DNA of 64,000 bases from an uncultured Prevotellaceae bacterium (lineage in GTDB: Bacteria > Bacteroidota > Bacteroidia > Bacteroidales > Bacteroidaceae), in the NCBI GenBank assembly GCA_902776195.1, contig CACYPF010000002.1, positions 109,586 through 173,585 of the forward strand, written 5' to 3'. The position numbers were made by a program, and so were the translations under genes. Below, piece after piece: positions 26,734-36,055 of the stretch; within the stretch, counting starts at the first letter, position 1, and every line of letters begins with the position of its first letter. A model generated the notes under the pieces. The model had not been told where the DNA came from. It did no database searches and was given only the letters and a program-made list of their open reading frames with translations.

Positions 26734-28362
26734 ATGAAACGCTACTCATACCTTTTTATATTTATACTCTTTTTGTCAAGTTGCTTTGATGGGAAGTATG
26801 ATAGTATGCGTACTGGACTTGATAGCCTTAACATGCTCAATAAGGCGGACAGAGCTTTTTTTGTGGAAGACGTAGAGCCTTTTGTCACCTATTTTAACGA
26901 CCATGGCACCCCAAACGATCAGATGCTCACCTACTATCTTTTAGGTCGTGCCTATCATGAACAGCATGAGGCTCCGATGGCATTAAAATAATATCAAAAA
27001 GCTGTAGAGCAGTGTGACACCTCAGTGACAGACTGCGACTATGGGCAGTTAAGTAGGGTATATGCACAAATGGGTTCTGTGTTTTACCAGCAGTCTCTTT
27101 ATCGCGAACATCTTCGATGTTTTGAAAAAGCCACGTACTATGCATGGGAATCACGTGACACTCTGACTGCCCTCGCTTGCTATGAACAAGAAGCCCTCGC
27201 TTACAAAAGATTAGATAAAAACGACTCTGCTCTGGCTATATATTATGATATCGCAGACCATTATTCCCAGATGGGCAAGTCTCAAGATGAAGCCATGACA
27301 TTGGGAGGTACAATAAACATTCTTATTGAGTCCGGTCAAAACAAGGAGGCGCGAAAGATGATGGCATTGTATGAGACATCCTCAGGACTTTTTGACGAAC
27401 ACGGCAATATTGAACATGGGAGAGAAATATACTATTTCCTGAAAGGTAGTCTATACTTGAATGAAAATATGCTCGACTCTGCAGCATATTGGTTCCGCAA
27501 AGAATTGCAAAACGCGAATGACTACAACAACCAACATGGGGCAGCACGGGGACTTGCCCTTGTATACGACAGAAAGAATCTTGCCGACTCTGCCGCCAGA
27601 TACTACAGTTATGCCTATGCCATGAACGACTCCATTCATGCCAACCAAGTTTTCAAAGAGATAAAGCAGGCTCAGGCAATGTACGATTATACCCGCCATC
27701 AAGCCATTGCCCAGCAAGAGTCACTAAAATCCCAAAGACTGACAGGATATATAAGGATAGGTGGTTTTGTTATACTGACACTTTTACTTATTATTTATAT
27801 AATCAACTACCATTTGAAGCAGAGAATAAAGCAGAAACACCAACAATACTTACTGTGTTTACAACAGATAGAAGAGGCACAAACCGACCTGTTAAATTTG
27901 CGCAGCGAGGAGAAAGGCAAAGACCTTGTGATAGCCCAAAAAGAGAAGACAATCTCCGTGTTACAAGAAGAACTTAACCTTTACCAACGGAAAAAGACAA
28001 AAGGATATCAGGAAATGCTGGAAGCCCAGTTAATAGCATCTCCAATTTACCAGAGGTTCACCTTTCTTTCTACCAAGGGACAATTACCAACGGATGAGGA
28101 ATGGAAAGAGTTACGTATTATCGCATTCGACTTGTTTCCACAATTCCATCAGCTATTATTATCGAAGAGTCATTCACTTAATATAAATGAATACAACGCA
28201 TGCGTTCTGATCCGCCTCCATTTCAAACCTTCTGATTTATGCAATATGCTAAGCATATCATCTGCATATGCCAATAAATTACGCAGGAACTTATTACAAA
28301 AACTATTCAGCAGAGACGGCAAAGCGGAAGATTTTGATCACCTTATTACTGCTGTTTTTTAA
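26734..28362 (+). pseudogene. TPR lipoprotein/membrane regulator with one in-frame stop
   Basis: The full frame is 543 codons, interrupted only by a TAA at 26989-26991 (codon 86); the sequence before (MALK) and after (YQKAVEQCDTS) reads as one protein. It begins with a lipoprotein signal (FLSSC, Cys17), then tetratricopeptide-like helices, one transmembrane segment (GYIRIGGFVILTLLLIIYII), a coiled coil (EEKGKDLVIAQKEKTISVLQ) and a C-terminal segment SLNINEYNACVLIRLHFKPS that resembles a helix-turn-helix. Such proteins in Bacteroidetes are thought to sense envelope state and control neighbouring genes; function here is inferred. The rest is undamaged, so the stop is recent, a sequencing error, or is bypassed by a restart near 27025. 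Confidence 0.8.
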
Positions 28363-28483
28363 TTTCTGTAACATTTAAGGTTACACTTCCTTCTTATTTT
28401 CTTGATTTATAAGCGGTTAGTACAAGTGAGAAATGAGTGAGAAAATAATGCTCATCTTCTAAATTTCTTTTATGATCTTTCCA

Positions 28484-28491
28484 TACCTTTG
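28484..28491 (+). promoter_or_regulatory. -7 box upstream of the small ORF at 28522
   Basis: TACCTTTG with the ATG of the small frame 30 bases downstream. The upstream box is not clear. Confidence 0.45.
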
Positions 28492-28521
28492 CAGCATTAA
28501 CCTTTTAACATAAAAGAAGAT

Positions 28522-28683
28522 ATGAGAAGAATACTTGTTTTGCTGTTCAGTTCTATTTTTGTGCTGAGTATTTTGGCAACCCCGACGGGTGTGTATCTAA
28601 GACCGAAGATTGGTGATATTGACGACGGGGGACGAAAGCTGGGGACTCTGAATGATCCACTTTCCTGTCCAAATATTTTGTAG
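28522..28683 (+). pseudogene. Short secreted-protein start, truncated by a dispersed repeat
   Basis: A 53-residue frame with a clear signal peptide (MRRILVLLFSSIFVLSILAT) followed by PTGVYLRPKIGDIDDGG and then by sequence belonging to the repeat at 28635. It looks like the beginning of a secreted protein whose remainder is gone. It may be expressed as a peptide but I see no function. Confidence 0.5.
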
Positions 28684-28707
28684 AACGAAATAAAAGACAT
28701 ACATTTG
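28635..28707. repeat. Promoter-carrying dispersed repeat, copy 1
   Basis: About 73 bases from AAAGCTGGGGACTCTGAATG to TACATTTG. A copy of 72 bases lies at 31387-31458 and a 27-base piece at 32301-32327. It ends in a promoter: TTTG at 28677-28680, 19 bases, TACATTTG at 28700-28707. Confidence 0.8.
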
Positions 28708-28718
28708 CAGGAAAATAA

Positions 28719-29195
28719 ATGAGACGACTCATATACATACTACTGACAATACTCACTGCAATGCTGAATTGTAGTGCGATGGATGTCACCTTCAGCGGTG
28801 CCACCCCCCAGTTCCACTACTACAACCAAGACCACCTGGGCAACAACCGCGAGGTGATCAGCGAGAGCGGCGTGTTGGAGCAGGTGACGCACTACTATCC
28901 ATTCGGTGGTCCCTTCTGTGAGCGTACCACGGCAGGGGCAAACACCAATGCCACGCTGCAGCGGTACAAGTACAACGGCAAGGAACTGGACTTGATGCAC
29001 GGACTGAAATGGTACGACTACGGTGCCCGTATGTACGACCCCATCCTGCTGACATGGAATGCTATTGACCCCTTGTGCGAAGAATACTATGGTATCAGTC
29101 CGTATGTGTATTGTAAGGATAATCCAATAAAGTATTTGGATCCTAACGGGTTGGATGGTTTAATAAGTATTTTCGGAAACAATATTAAAATATGA
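28719..29195 (+). CDS. Secreted RHS-repeat core remnant
   Basis: A 158-residue protein with a signal peptide (MRRLIYILLTILTAMLNCSA) joined directly to the C-terminal RHS core: YYNQDHLGNNREVISESG, YKYNGKELDLMHGLKWYDYG, ARMYDPILLTWNAIDPLCEE, YYGISPYVYCKDNPIKYLDP and NG. Intact RHS proteins are over 1000 residues and carry a toxin after this core; here the cage is missing and only about 13 residues follow. It looks like an internal deletion product. Its stop overlaps the ATG of the next membrane protein (ATGA), as toxin and immunity genes often do. Confidence 0.8.
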   Translation: MRRLIYILLTILTAMLNCSAMDVTFSGATPQFHYYNQDHLGNNREVISESGVLEQVTHYYPFGGPFCERTTAGANTNATLQRYKYNGKELDLMHGLKWYDYGARMYDPILLTWNAIDPLCEEYYGISPYVYCKDNPIKYLDPNGLDGLISIFGNNIKI

Positions 29196-29713
29196 AATCA
29201 ATCCTTAAAAATCTGTTGAAAAATAGAACCACAATTCTAATAATAATTAATCTTGCAGTTATCTTTTGGATTACATGGTTTGAAAGAAATTTGCAATATG
29301 AACCTTTATTAGATTTTAATTCAAATATTGAGGATAGGAGATTGCCTTTAGTCTCACAAGTATATGACGTAATAATTATAGCAATTATCGTCAATATAAT
29401 GATATTGTTTTATGAATTAATAAAAATAAGAAATTGTAAATTTATTAAATGCAATTTAATCTCTAGTATCATATACTTCATTTTTATTATTTTCTGTGTT
29501 GCCTTGGGATATTATCATATTCATATTAAATCACACAATTTAGTTATTTACGAAGGAAACACCTTATTTAGATTTCCTATTTGGCTATTTGGAAAGAAGC
29601 AATTTACAAGTATTGTTACAGTAACCAATCTATATGTGTCACTTAGTGTAATACTTATATGTGTATGTATTATAAATATATGTATAAAAAAAAGGAAAAT
29701 CTGTTCTGAATAA
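29192..29713 (+). CDS. Membrane protein, candidate immunity protein (orphan 1)
   Basis: A 173-residue protein with four hydrophobic segments (about 12-30, 58-76, 90-112 and 145-165) and a basic tail. AT-rich and unlike neighbouring codon use. No family recognised. It is coupled to the end of the RHS remnant. Immunity proteins to RHS toxins are often small membrane proteins in this position, so immunity is inferred from position only. Confidence 0.65.
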   Translation: MKSILKNLLKNRTTILIIINLAVIFWITWFERNLQYEPLLDFNSNIEDRRLPLVSQVYDVIIIAIIVNIMILFYELIKIRNCKFIKCNLISSIIYFIFIIFCVALGYYHIHIKSHNLVIYEGNTLFRFPIWLFGKKQFTSIVTVTNLYVSLSVILICVCIINICIKKRKICSE

Positions 29714-29779
29714 TCGACTTCTAGGCCCATCAATTTGTATAACAAAAGACGTTAATAAACATTATTTAAACCAAGAAAG

Positions 29780-29995
29780 ATGAAACAGATATTATTATCC
29801 ATTATACTGACTCTGACTTGTTTGCAGAGTCATGCCCAGAACATAACAGGCATCCATACTCTGCGTATCGGGGACAAGGTGGACAAGCAGTTGGTGGAGT
29901 ATGAACTAAACGACGAGTCTGCCAAGAATGTGGTGTGGGACTTGCGTGACTTGTCTGACCTAATGATCACTAGAACCGACCCCATGATTCTTTAA
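29780..29995 (+). pseudogene. N-terminal fragment of a secreted protein
   Basis: A 71-residue frame with a signal peptide (MKQILLSIILTLTCLQSHAQ) and ITGIHTLRIGDKVDKQLVEY, then DLRDLSDLMI. It stops where another coding fragment begins in a different frame (29989). It is therefore likely the broken start of a larger gene. Confidence 0.55.
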
Positions 29996-30090
29996 GCCTT
30001 GGACTGAAGAACAAAGAAAAGCTGCAGAGACTCGCCAAAAAGAGCGAAGGAAAATGGATGAGAGTTTGAGCAATCAAATAGGATTTTAAT
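29989..30090 (+). pseudogene. 3' fragment of a coding region, possibly an RHS toxin tip
   Basis: Read in the frame FFKPWTEEQRKAAETRQKER this stretch is open to a TAA at 30088-30090 but has no start. It is highly charged and helical, and lies four bases before a small membrane protein gene. This is the arrangement expected for the end of a toxin gene before its immunity gene. No toxin family recognised. Confidence 0.45.
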
Positions 30091-30094
30091 AACC

Positions 30095-30571
30095 ATGATG
30101 AAGAAATTTTTTTTATACATACTAAGAAGCTATTTATGGTCAGCATTTGCTATTATAATGGTAACATTGTTTGAAACTACAATTGCAAATTATTGTAGCA
30201 ATTCAGTTGACAATGAAACTCCATTTGCATCACCGGTTATTGCAGCACTAATTTGTGGTATACTTTACTCTATATATAATTTGGCAGTAATTATAACATT
30301 ATATAAATACAGTTTTTCCCCAATAGAGGTTATTGTAGAAAGTATATGTTTAGTAAATGTCATTACATATATTGATGATATTATTAGATTTCTCGTTCCT
30401 AAGAACCAATTGTGGAATTATAAAATTATTCATGGAATAGATGTTTATGAGAGAGTTTGGTGGTATAATTCTGACACGAATATCATATATGGTATTTGTA
30501 TAATTATTTTATTGTGTTTGCTATACATAAAAGTAATAAAGCCTGCAGTAGAAAAATACTCAAAATATTAA
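30095..30571 (+). CDS. Membrane protein, candidate immunity protein (orphan 2)
   Basis: A 158-residue protein with about four transmembrane segments (near 8-28, 48-70, 78-100 and 130-150). AT-rich. No family recognised. It follows the toxin-like 3' fragment at 29989-30090. Its function as immunity protein is inferred from that position and its size. Confidence 0.6.
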   Translation: MMKKFFLYILRSYLWSAFAIIMVTLFETTIANYCSNSVDNETPFASPVIAALICGILYSIYNLAVIITLYKYSFSPIEVIVESICLVNVITYIDDIIRFLVPKNQLWNYKIIHGIDVYERVWWYNSDTNIIYGICIIILLCLLYIKVIKPAVEKYSKY

Positions 30572-30580
30572 TTGGCAAAA

Positions 30581-31342
30581 ATGAAAACAAACATCTTAGC
30601 AGTTCTGTTGCTTATATCTTTTTTACAATCTAAATGTACAAATAATGTGCAACAACACATACCCCAGGACCGTGACGAGCCTGTAAACCTCATAATTGAT
30701 AAAGATGCTAGTGGTGATTCTGTGTATAATCTGTGTTTAGAGAAATTTGCAAGTCTAATAAAGAACCCTAGTGAGAAGCTGTTTTTTGAATTAGAAAATG
30801 AATTCGATTATGCAGATGAATATTCAGAAACACTATTGTATAATTTGGTCGCAGCAAACAAATTAGGGATTGATGTAGCAAAAATAAGAGTTGCCAATAG
30901 CCTCACACATTCATTGAATATTCCCAATATTGGTAAAAGATCAAAACAGATAGCATTATTCTACTTAAAGAAATGGGAGTCCTCAACTAAACATAAAAGA
31001 GGTAAAGAATTTATCAAGCGTTTCGAGTCTTTATCAAATGATGATATTGAAATAGCGGTTCCTGCAATAACTTACAAAAGTACGGAAATTCAGCGCTTAA
31101 AAGCTGGTAGTCTCAAAGGCTCTATTGAGGATTACGAGAAGTTGAAAGAAAAATTATATAAAGGCAGAAAGTATGTCTTCTTGTTTTATTACTCCTATAT
31201 AATGGCTGACAGATATGATTATTTACCGGCGAAGAAGGATGTTATTGCAATTATAAATCGCTTATATAAAGAATATCATTTAGAACCGATAGATAAAGAT
31301 ACTCAATATTTTTGTAGTTTCTTTAAAGAACAACAGAAATAA
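30581..31342 (+). CDS. Lipoprotein of unknown function
   Basis: A 253-residue protein with a lipoprotein signal (FLQSKC) and an all-helical look (LCLEKFASLIKNPSEKLFFE, LFYLKKWESSTKHKRGKEF). A TTG at 30572 extends the frame by three codons, but ATG at 30581 is better placed. AT-rich like the preceding genes. No family recognised. It may be another orphan immunity or a surface lipoprotein. Confidence 0.6.
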   Translation: MKTNILAVLLLISFLQSKCTNNVQQHIPQDRDEPVNLIIDKDASGDSVYNLCLEKFASLIKNPSEKLFFELENEFDYADEYSETLLYNLVAANKLGIDVAKIRVANSLTHSLNIPNIGKRSKQIALFYLKKWESSTKHKRGKEFIKRFESLSNDDIEIAVPAITYKSTEIQRLKAGSLKGSIEDYEKLKEKLYKGRKYVFLFYYSYIMADRYDYLPAKKDVIAIINRLYKEYHLEPIDKDTQYFCSFFKEQQK

Positions 31343-31386
31343 CTCTCATTCATTCATGGAATTTATTGCGTTGTCCAATAATAAAG

Positions 31387-31458
31387 AAAGCTGGGGACTC
31401 TGAATGAACCAATTTCTAGTGAAATATTTTGTCCTATGAAATAAAAGAAATACCTTTG
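31387..31458. repeat. Promoter-carrying dispersed repeat, copy 2
   Basis: Matches 28635-28707, starting AAAGCTGGGGACTCTGAATG and ending in TACCTTTG at 31451-31458, with TTTG at 31428-31431 and a 19-base spacer. It should drive the short frame at 31480 and the membrane protein at 31647. Confidence 0.8.
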
Positions 31459-31479
31459 CACAGTATTAATTAATATAAC

Positions 31480-31650
31480 ATGACAATAACTTGTTTCCAA
31501 ATATACAAAAGGAGCTCACCTATCCTTAGGAGAAGTGGATCATTGAGAGTCCCCAAATTTATACGGATTAATAATACAATATTTGGAATTAATCCTCAAA
31601 TACACGGCTTCAAGACTTTTTATTATGGTATAGGCACTTTACGGAAATGA
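31480..31650 (+). pseudogene. 56-residue frame, possible toxin 3' remnant
   Basis: The frame starts after promoter repeat copy 2, reads through an inverted copy of the GGATCATTGAGAGTCCCC motif and ends in IHGFKTFYYGIGTLRK, overlapping the next gene by ATGA. The end could be that of a lost toxin. Coding status is uncertain. Confidence 0.35.
31537..31554. repeat. Inverted copy of the GGATCATTcAGAGTCCCC motif
   Basis: Sixteen of 18 bases match the complement of 31393-31410, so the two could be terminal inverted repeats of a 160-base element. The other 31343-31646 sequence holds only the items listed. Confidence 0.6.
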
Positions 31651-32162
31651 ATGTTTTTGGGTTACTTGACAAATTATTACGCCTTTTGGGGAAATCTGCT
31701 TTTTTCTTTTTGATTGGCATATTAGTGATATACTTTTGCTTTGCAGCTTTTCTGTATACAGCAACTTGGTTGTGGCCTGATTTCTATGGTTCCTATAACC
31801 TTGGCAACAATATTTATATGTTAGAATGGGATGGAGGTGGGAAAATTATAGTTAATGGCACTAGGATAAAAGGAAACACCTGTTATGGTGGTGAACCACT
31901 TATTCCCACTAATGAAAACCAATATGATAGCTTGGGACATTTTGCTGAATATGTGATAGAAGCAAAAGCCAATAATAATTGGATTATTGTTAGGACTAAC
32001 AATCATATGAATAATCAGCGAAAATATTATATCTTAGACAAAAGGTACAATCCTAATAATACGCCAGTAGAAGACATTATCAATACAAAGATTGAGCAAT
32101 ACTCGGACAGTAGTGAATTCGCAAAAAAATGTTCAATTCATCAAATTGATATAAAATGGTAG
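31647..32162 (+). CDS. Membrane-anchored protein, candidate immunity protein (orphan 3)
   Basis: A 171-residue protein with one strong transmembrane segment (FFFLIGILVIYFCFAAFLYT) and a periplasmic or extracellular part rich in beta-strands (GNNIYMLEWDGGGKIIVNG). It reminds me of small DUF3997-like lipoproteins or membrane proteins, but I cannot confirm it. It overlaps the preceding short frame by ATGA. A role as immunity protein is inferred. Confidence 0.6.
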   Translation: MNVFGLLDKLLRLLGKSAFFFLIGILVIYFCFAAFLYTATWLWPDFYGSYNLGNNIYMLEWDGGGKIIVNGTRIKGNTCYGGEPLIPTNENQYDSLGHFAEYVIEAKANNNWIIVRTNNHMNNQRKYYILDKRYNPNNTPVEDIINTKIEQYSDSSEFAKKCSIHQIDIKW

Positions 32163-32300
32163 TGGGATGAGAAAATTAAAGACATAAAAGATCGCATTCC
32201 AGACAATACATTCAAAACAAGGTATAGGTCCTATGCACCCATAAAATTATTATTATAATGAAAACTATTGGTAAAATCTTACACTTTTATGTAGTATGCT

Positions 32301-32327
32301 CCACTTTCCTGTCTAAATATTTTGTAG
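32301..32327. repeat. Fragment of the promoter-carrying repeat, copy 3
   Basis: Twenty-six of 27 bases equal 28657-28683, but the sequence diverges before the -7 box. It marks the right end of the island. Confidence 0.7.
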
Positions 32328-32423
32328 TAGGAAACCCGATACCTGATTCAGGTATCTGGTCTGTAGGTGAAGCAATCATTGTATTATTGAATCATATTTG
32401 TTATTCCATCCTTTGGCGGTGTC

Positions 32424-33222
32424 TTATAGTCGTATGCCGATAGATGTATTGATGAACCAGTCGTTTAAATGACCATAACTGCTCTGATGGCTATAGCGCA
32501 TATTGTTGAACTGTCCGTATGCATTGACGAAGTATCGTCCGAAGTTATAGGTCACAGACAGGCGGGCATCGAAATTAACCTTCATACCACTATTGAATGT
32601 CTTGTCGCCCATAGGAGTTATGCGGAGGTTACCATAAAACCACTCGTCCCACTTGTTATTGTCTATGTTATCGCTCCAGAAGGTGGGGTCTTCCATCAGT
32701 TCCTCGACGTTGGTCGCATAGCCGTAAGCCTTGATCTTGTTGACAAAAGTCAGCATGGGCATGAACATCGCATTGACAAGCAGTCCACGAAAAGGAACCC
32801 AGTTGTAAGCGTAACCCACACCGACACTGCCTTGCCATAGTTTGACACGACCCAGACCATGCATCAGATATATCAGGTCGCCATTAGAGGGTGACGAATA
32901 GTCGATACGACCATAGAAATACATCGCACCATAGTCCGACATACTGTGATGGTGTTGTTTTAAGGTAGGGCTTGGCTCTATAACTGAGTCCTTCGATGCT
33001 ACCTTCCGTATTCATGCTTACCGAACTCTGGTTCATATTTCCCCTTAAGATAATCTGCCAGGGTTTTGTCGGGGCTTCAATATAATTACGGTCGAGCCCC
33101 CTGACTGACATGGAGTCAATCAGGGAGCCCACCTTTTTTACTAAGCCCAGTACTGCTTTTTGTGCCGAGACGTTTACGCAGATAAGTAGTATGGGAAATA
33201 TGAACAGTGCTTTCTTATTCAT
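32424..33222 (-). pseudogene. DUF4421 pseudogene
   Basis: The N-terminal frame from 33222 (signal peptide ending VNVSAQ, then DRNYIEAPTKPWQIILRGNM) reads to SQYVGLWC and then shifts. The C-terminal part (32424 to about 32935) reads in another frame as YFYGRIDYSSPSNG, GVGYAYNWVPFRG to the stop. Compared with the intact paralog at 34835-36055, about 130 residues between YVGLW and YFYGRIDYS are deleted and the frame is lost. It is the last gene of the arabinose operon. Confidence 0.85.
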
Positions 33223-34814
33223 TATTTCACACTCAGAACCACCAGACTCTTCGCGGGAACTTTGACAGTCAGCACGTTCTTCTTCAACTTGGCATCCTTG
33301 AACTCGGCGGGAGCGACTTTGTTGGGATTGTTGAAGTCATTGTAGTCGTCTACCTTCTTAGAGGTGAGAATACGACCACTGACCGTCTTGGCATTGCAAC
33401 CGCTAAGTTTCACCTCAACGGTCTTGTCCTGGTCAAGACTGACATTAGTCAGTGCCACGACGATGCTTCCGTCTTTCGTCTTTGCCGCAGAGGCGGAGAG
33501 GAGTGGGAGAGGACGGTAGCCTGCATCCTTGGCATTCTCTTTCTCCTTGAAATATGCCTTGCTCACCTGGATAATCTCGCTGTCGATATCAATAGGCAAG
33601 TAGGTGGCATCCTGGAAAGGAGTGTACATCTCAAAGACATGATAGGTGGGTGTAAGAACCATGTGGCCGGTACCTTCCTGGTCGGTGAGAATCATCGACT
33701 GTAACACATTGACAACCTGTGCGATATTCGCCATCTTCACACGGTCAGTATGGCGATGGAAAACATTCAGTGAGAGGGCTGCTACGAAAGCGTCACGGAG
33801 GGCATTCTGCTGATACAGATGACCTGGAATGGTTCCTGGTTCCTCATCCCACCATGTGCCCCATTCATCAACGAGAAGTCCTATGGTATTCTTAGGGTCT
33901 TTCTCATCCATGATAGCCTTATGTTTCTTGATAACATCCTCTATCTCCAGACACTTGCCCAAAGCCCAGTAGTACTGGTCGTTGTTGAATTTGATGGCAG
34001 AACCTTTGGAACCGTTCCAGCCAGAACAGGTATAGTAATGCAGACTGACCCCCTGCATACGGTTACCTATCTTTTCCATTAAGACTTTGGTCCAGTTGTA
34101 GTCATAGTCAGAGGCTCCACTGGCAATGCGATAAAGTTTGTTGTCTCCTTGGTCACGGAGATAGGTATTGAACTTCCGATACTCATCAGAATAGTATTCT
34201 GGTGTCATGTTACCACCACAGCCCCAAGCCTCGTTGCCAATACCGAAATATTTCACATGCCAGGCTTTCTCACGACCATTCTGACGGCGCAGGCGAGCCA
34301 TCGGCGTGTCACCATCACTTGTCATATATTCAACCCACTGTGCCATCTCTTTCACGGTACCGCTACCTACGTTACCACTGATATAGGGTTCACAACCAAG
34401 CATCTCGCATAGGTTCAGGAACTCATGCGTACCAAAGGAGTTATCCTCTATGGTTCCACCCCAGTTGTTGTTACGCAGAGAAGGACGCTGACTCTGAGGA
34501 CCGATACCGTCCATCCAGTGATAGTCGTCGGCGAAACAGCCACCTGGCCAGCGGAGCACAGGAACCTGTAATTTCTTCAGAGCCTCGAACACATCCTTCC
34601 GATAGCCGTTGATGTTGGGGATGGGAGAGTTCTTGCCGACCCAGAGACCGCCATAGATACAAGATCCCAGATGCTCGGAGAACTGACCGTAAATCTCGCG
34701 ATTGATTTTCGCACCAGGCTGGTCGGCATGAAGGGTAGCTTTCACCACGTCAGCTGCTGATGCTGAAGCAGTCATTGAACAAGCAATGACAAGGGCTGAT
34801 AGTAACTTTTTCAT
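33222..34814 (-). CDS. Alpha-L-arabinofuranosidase, GH51
   Basis: A 530-residue secreted enzyme with signal peptide (ASAADV cut). GH51 hallmarks are present: [31 protein letters not shown], the acid/base Glu in [14 protein letters not shown] and the nucleophile Glu in [15 protein letters not shown]. It releases arabinose from arabinan or arabinoxylan pieces in the periplasm or at the surface. Placed between two DUF4421 genes and downstream of araD, araA and a kinase, it supplies the sugar which those enzymes use. Confidence 0.93.
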   Translation of the reverse strand: MKKLLSALVIACSMTASASAADVVKATLHADQPGAKINREIYGQFSEHLGSCIYGGLWVGKNSPIPNINGYRKDVFEALKKLQVPVLRWPGGCFADDYHWMDGIGPQSQRPSLRNNNWGGTIEDNSFGTHEFLNLCEMLGCEPYISGNVGSGTVKEMAQWVEYMTSDGDTPMARLRRQNGREKAWHVKYFGIGNEAWGCGGNMTPEYYSDEYRKFNTYLRDQGDNKLYRIASGASDYDYNWTKVLMEKIGNRMQGVSLHYYTCSGWNGSKGSAIKFNNDQYYWALGKCLEIEDVIKKHKAIMDEKDPKNTIGLLVDEWGTWWDEEPGTIPGHLYQQNALRDAFVAALSLNVFHRHTDRVKMANIAQVVNVLQSMILTDQEGTGHMVLTPTYHVFEMYTPFQDATYLPIDIDSEIIQVSKAYFKEKENAKDAGYRPLPLLSASAAKTKDGSIVVALTNVSLDQDKTVEVKLSGCNAKTVSGRILTSKKVDDYNDFNNPNKVAPAEFKDAKLKKNVLTVKVPAKSLVVLSVK

Positions 34815-34834
34815 TGTTTTTAGTTGTTATTTGA

Positions 34835-36055
34835 TTAAAATCGGATACCGAATTGTGTGTTGACATACCAGTCCCACATCTTGACACTGGTATAGTCGTG
34901 GTTATAGGAAAAGCGGTGCAACTGTCCATAGACATTGGCAAACCAGTTCTTACCGTTATAGGTGATTCCCGCCCGTCCGTTGATATTCACCTTCCAGCGG
35001 GTCTTGTTGATACGCTCGCCTGTTTCCCACATCTCTACGTCATTCTGCCAAGAAAGGTCTTGCTCGTCAAAGGGGAGTGGTCTTTTCTTCTCACCGTTTG
35101 ACCATTCGTGCGTCTCAGCGTTCCAGTTACCATAGTTCTCTGTATTCTCTTGGACTATATCGAAAGAATAGTTGGAGTCATAGGTAGTCACCTTCACCCT
35201 GTTATAGACACTGACAGTGGGCATCACCATGATATTGAAAAGCCACCCTTTCGCAGGAACCCAGTTGTAGCCATACCCAATACCGATGTTTGCCTGTTGT
35301 ACCTTGATTTTACCGACGCCACTGGCGGCAGAGATGAACTCCCCGTTCAACTTGTCGGAGTAGTCGATGGATGACTGATACCAGGAGGCACCCAAGAGGA
35401 GGGAACCGGCAGAACGTCGCTGGATGACAGACTGGTTATAGGCAGCGTCCTGGGAATAATGCTTACCGTTGAAGACATAATAGCCATCAAGGAAAACGGA
35501 ACGCACCCAGATAGGGGCATGGCTCTTGTAAGGTACGGCTTTCTCAGACATCTCATTATCTCCGATACGGACATTTGCGTCTAATTTCATGTCCTGTGTT
35601 TTGAAACGGCGAAGACTGAAGATCAAACCGTAATGAGTTCCTGTGGAGCTGACTGTCCAATAGCGTCCCGCATTTTTGATGAGAGGGATGGAATAGCCGA
35701 TACCAAGACCTCGGTAGCCAACCCATACACCTAAGTAGGTGGCAAGTGGTGGATTGATGCGCATCGTCCAATCAACATCCGTAAAATCGTCCAATTCTCG
35801 GTAGGCTGTCGTTGACAAGTCTATTTGGTGGTTCATCTTCACATCGATCATGTTAACCTTTGGATAGATGACAACACGCCAGGGCTTCTTGGGAACTTCA
35901 ATATAGTTTGTGTCTACCTTTGCCTCCCATAGGGAGTCAAGGTAATTCATGCCTTTCTTCAAATTACGTGATAGCCATGATTCATTTTGAGCATGAATAC
36001 CCAGTGCCACAAAGGCACTGAGCACCATGAAAATAAATGATCTTTTCCCCTTCAT
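34835..36055 (-). CDS. DUF4421 family secreted protein
   Basis: A 406-residue protein with a signal peptide (ALGIHAQ), DTNYIEVPKKPWRVVIYPK, TYLGVWVGYRGLGIGYS, LLLGASWYQSSIDYS, and GIGYGYNWVPAKG, all DUF4421 hallmarks, and an alternating beta pattern that suggests an outer-membrane barrel. It begins exactly at the end of the kinase gene (one-base overlap). Its place in the arabinose operon hints at a role in sugar entry, but the paralog at 18567 is in a different context, so this is weak. Confidence 0.8.
   Translation of the reverse strand: MKGKRSFIFMVLSAFVALGIHAQNESWLSRNLKKGMNYLDSLWEAKVDTNYIEVPKKPWRVVIYPKVNMIDVKMNHQIDLSTTAYRELDDFTDVDWTMRINPPLATYLGVWVGYRGLGIGYSIPLIKNAGRYWTVSSTGTHYGLIFSLRRFKTQDMKLDANVRIGDNEMSEKAVPYKSHAPIWVRSVFLDGYYVFNGKHYSQDAAYNQSVIQRRSAGSLLLGASWYQSSIDYSDKLNGEFISAASGVGKIKVQQANIGIGYGYNWVPAKGWLFNIMVMPTVSVYNRVKVTTYDSNYSFDIVQENTENYGNWNAETHEWSNGEKKRPLPFDEQDLSWQNDVEMWETGERINKTRWKVNINGRAGITYNGKNWFANVYGQLHRFSYNHDYTSVKMWDWYVNTQFGIRF

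Noticed and set aside
31393-31554. Complete insertion sequence
   Set aside because: The inverted motifs are 160 bases apart with no transposase frame; at most a small non-autonomous element.
32258-32443. 61-residue frame on the plus strand
   Set aside because: It contains a fragment of the dispersed promoter repeat and runs into the DUF4421 pseudogene on the other strand; no protein features.
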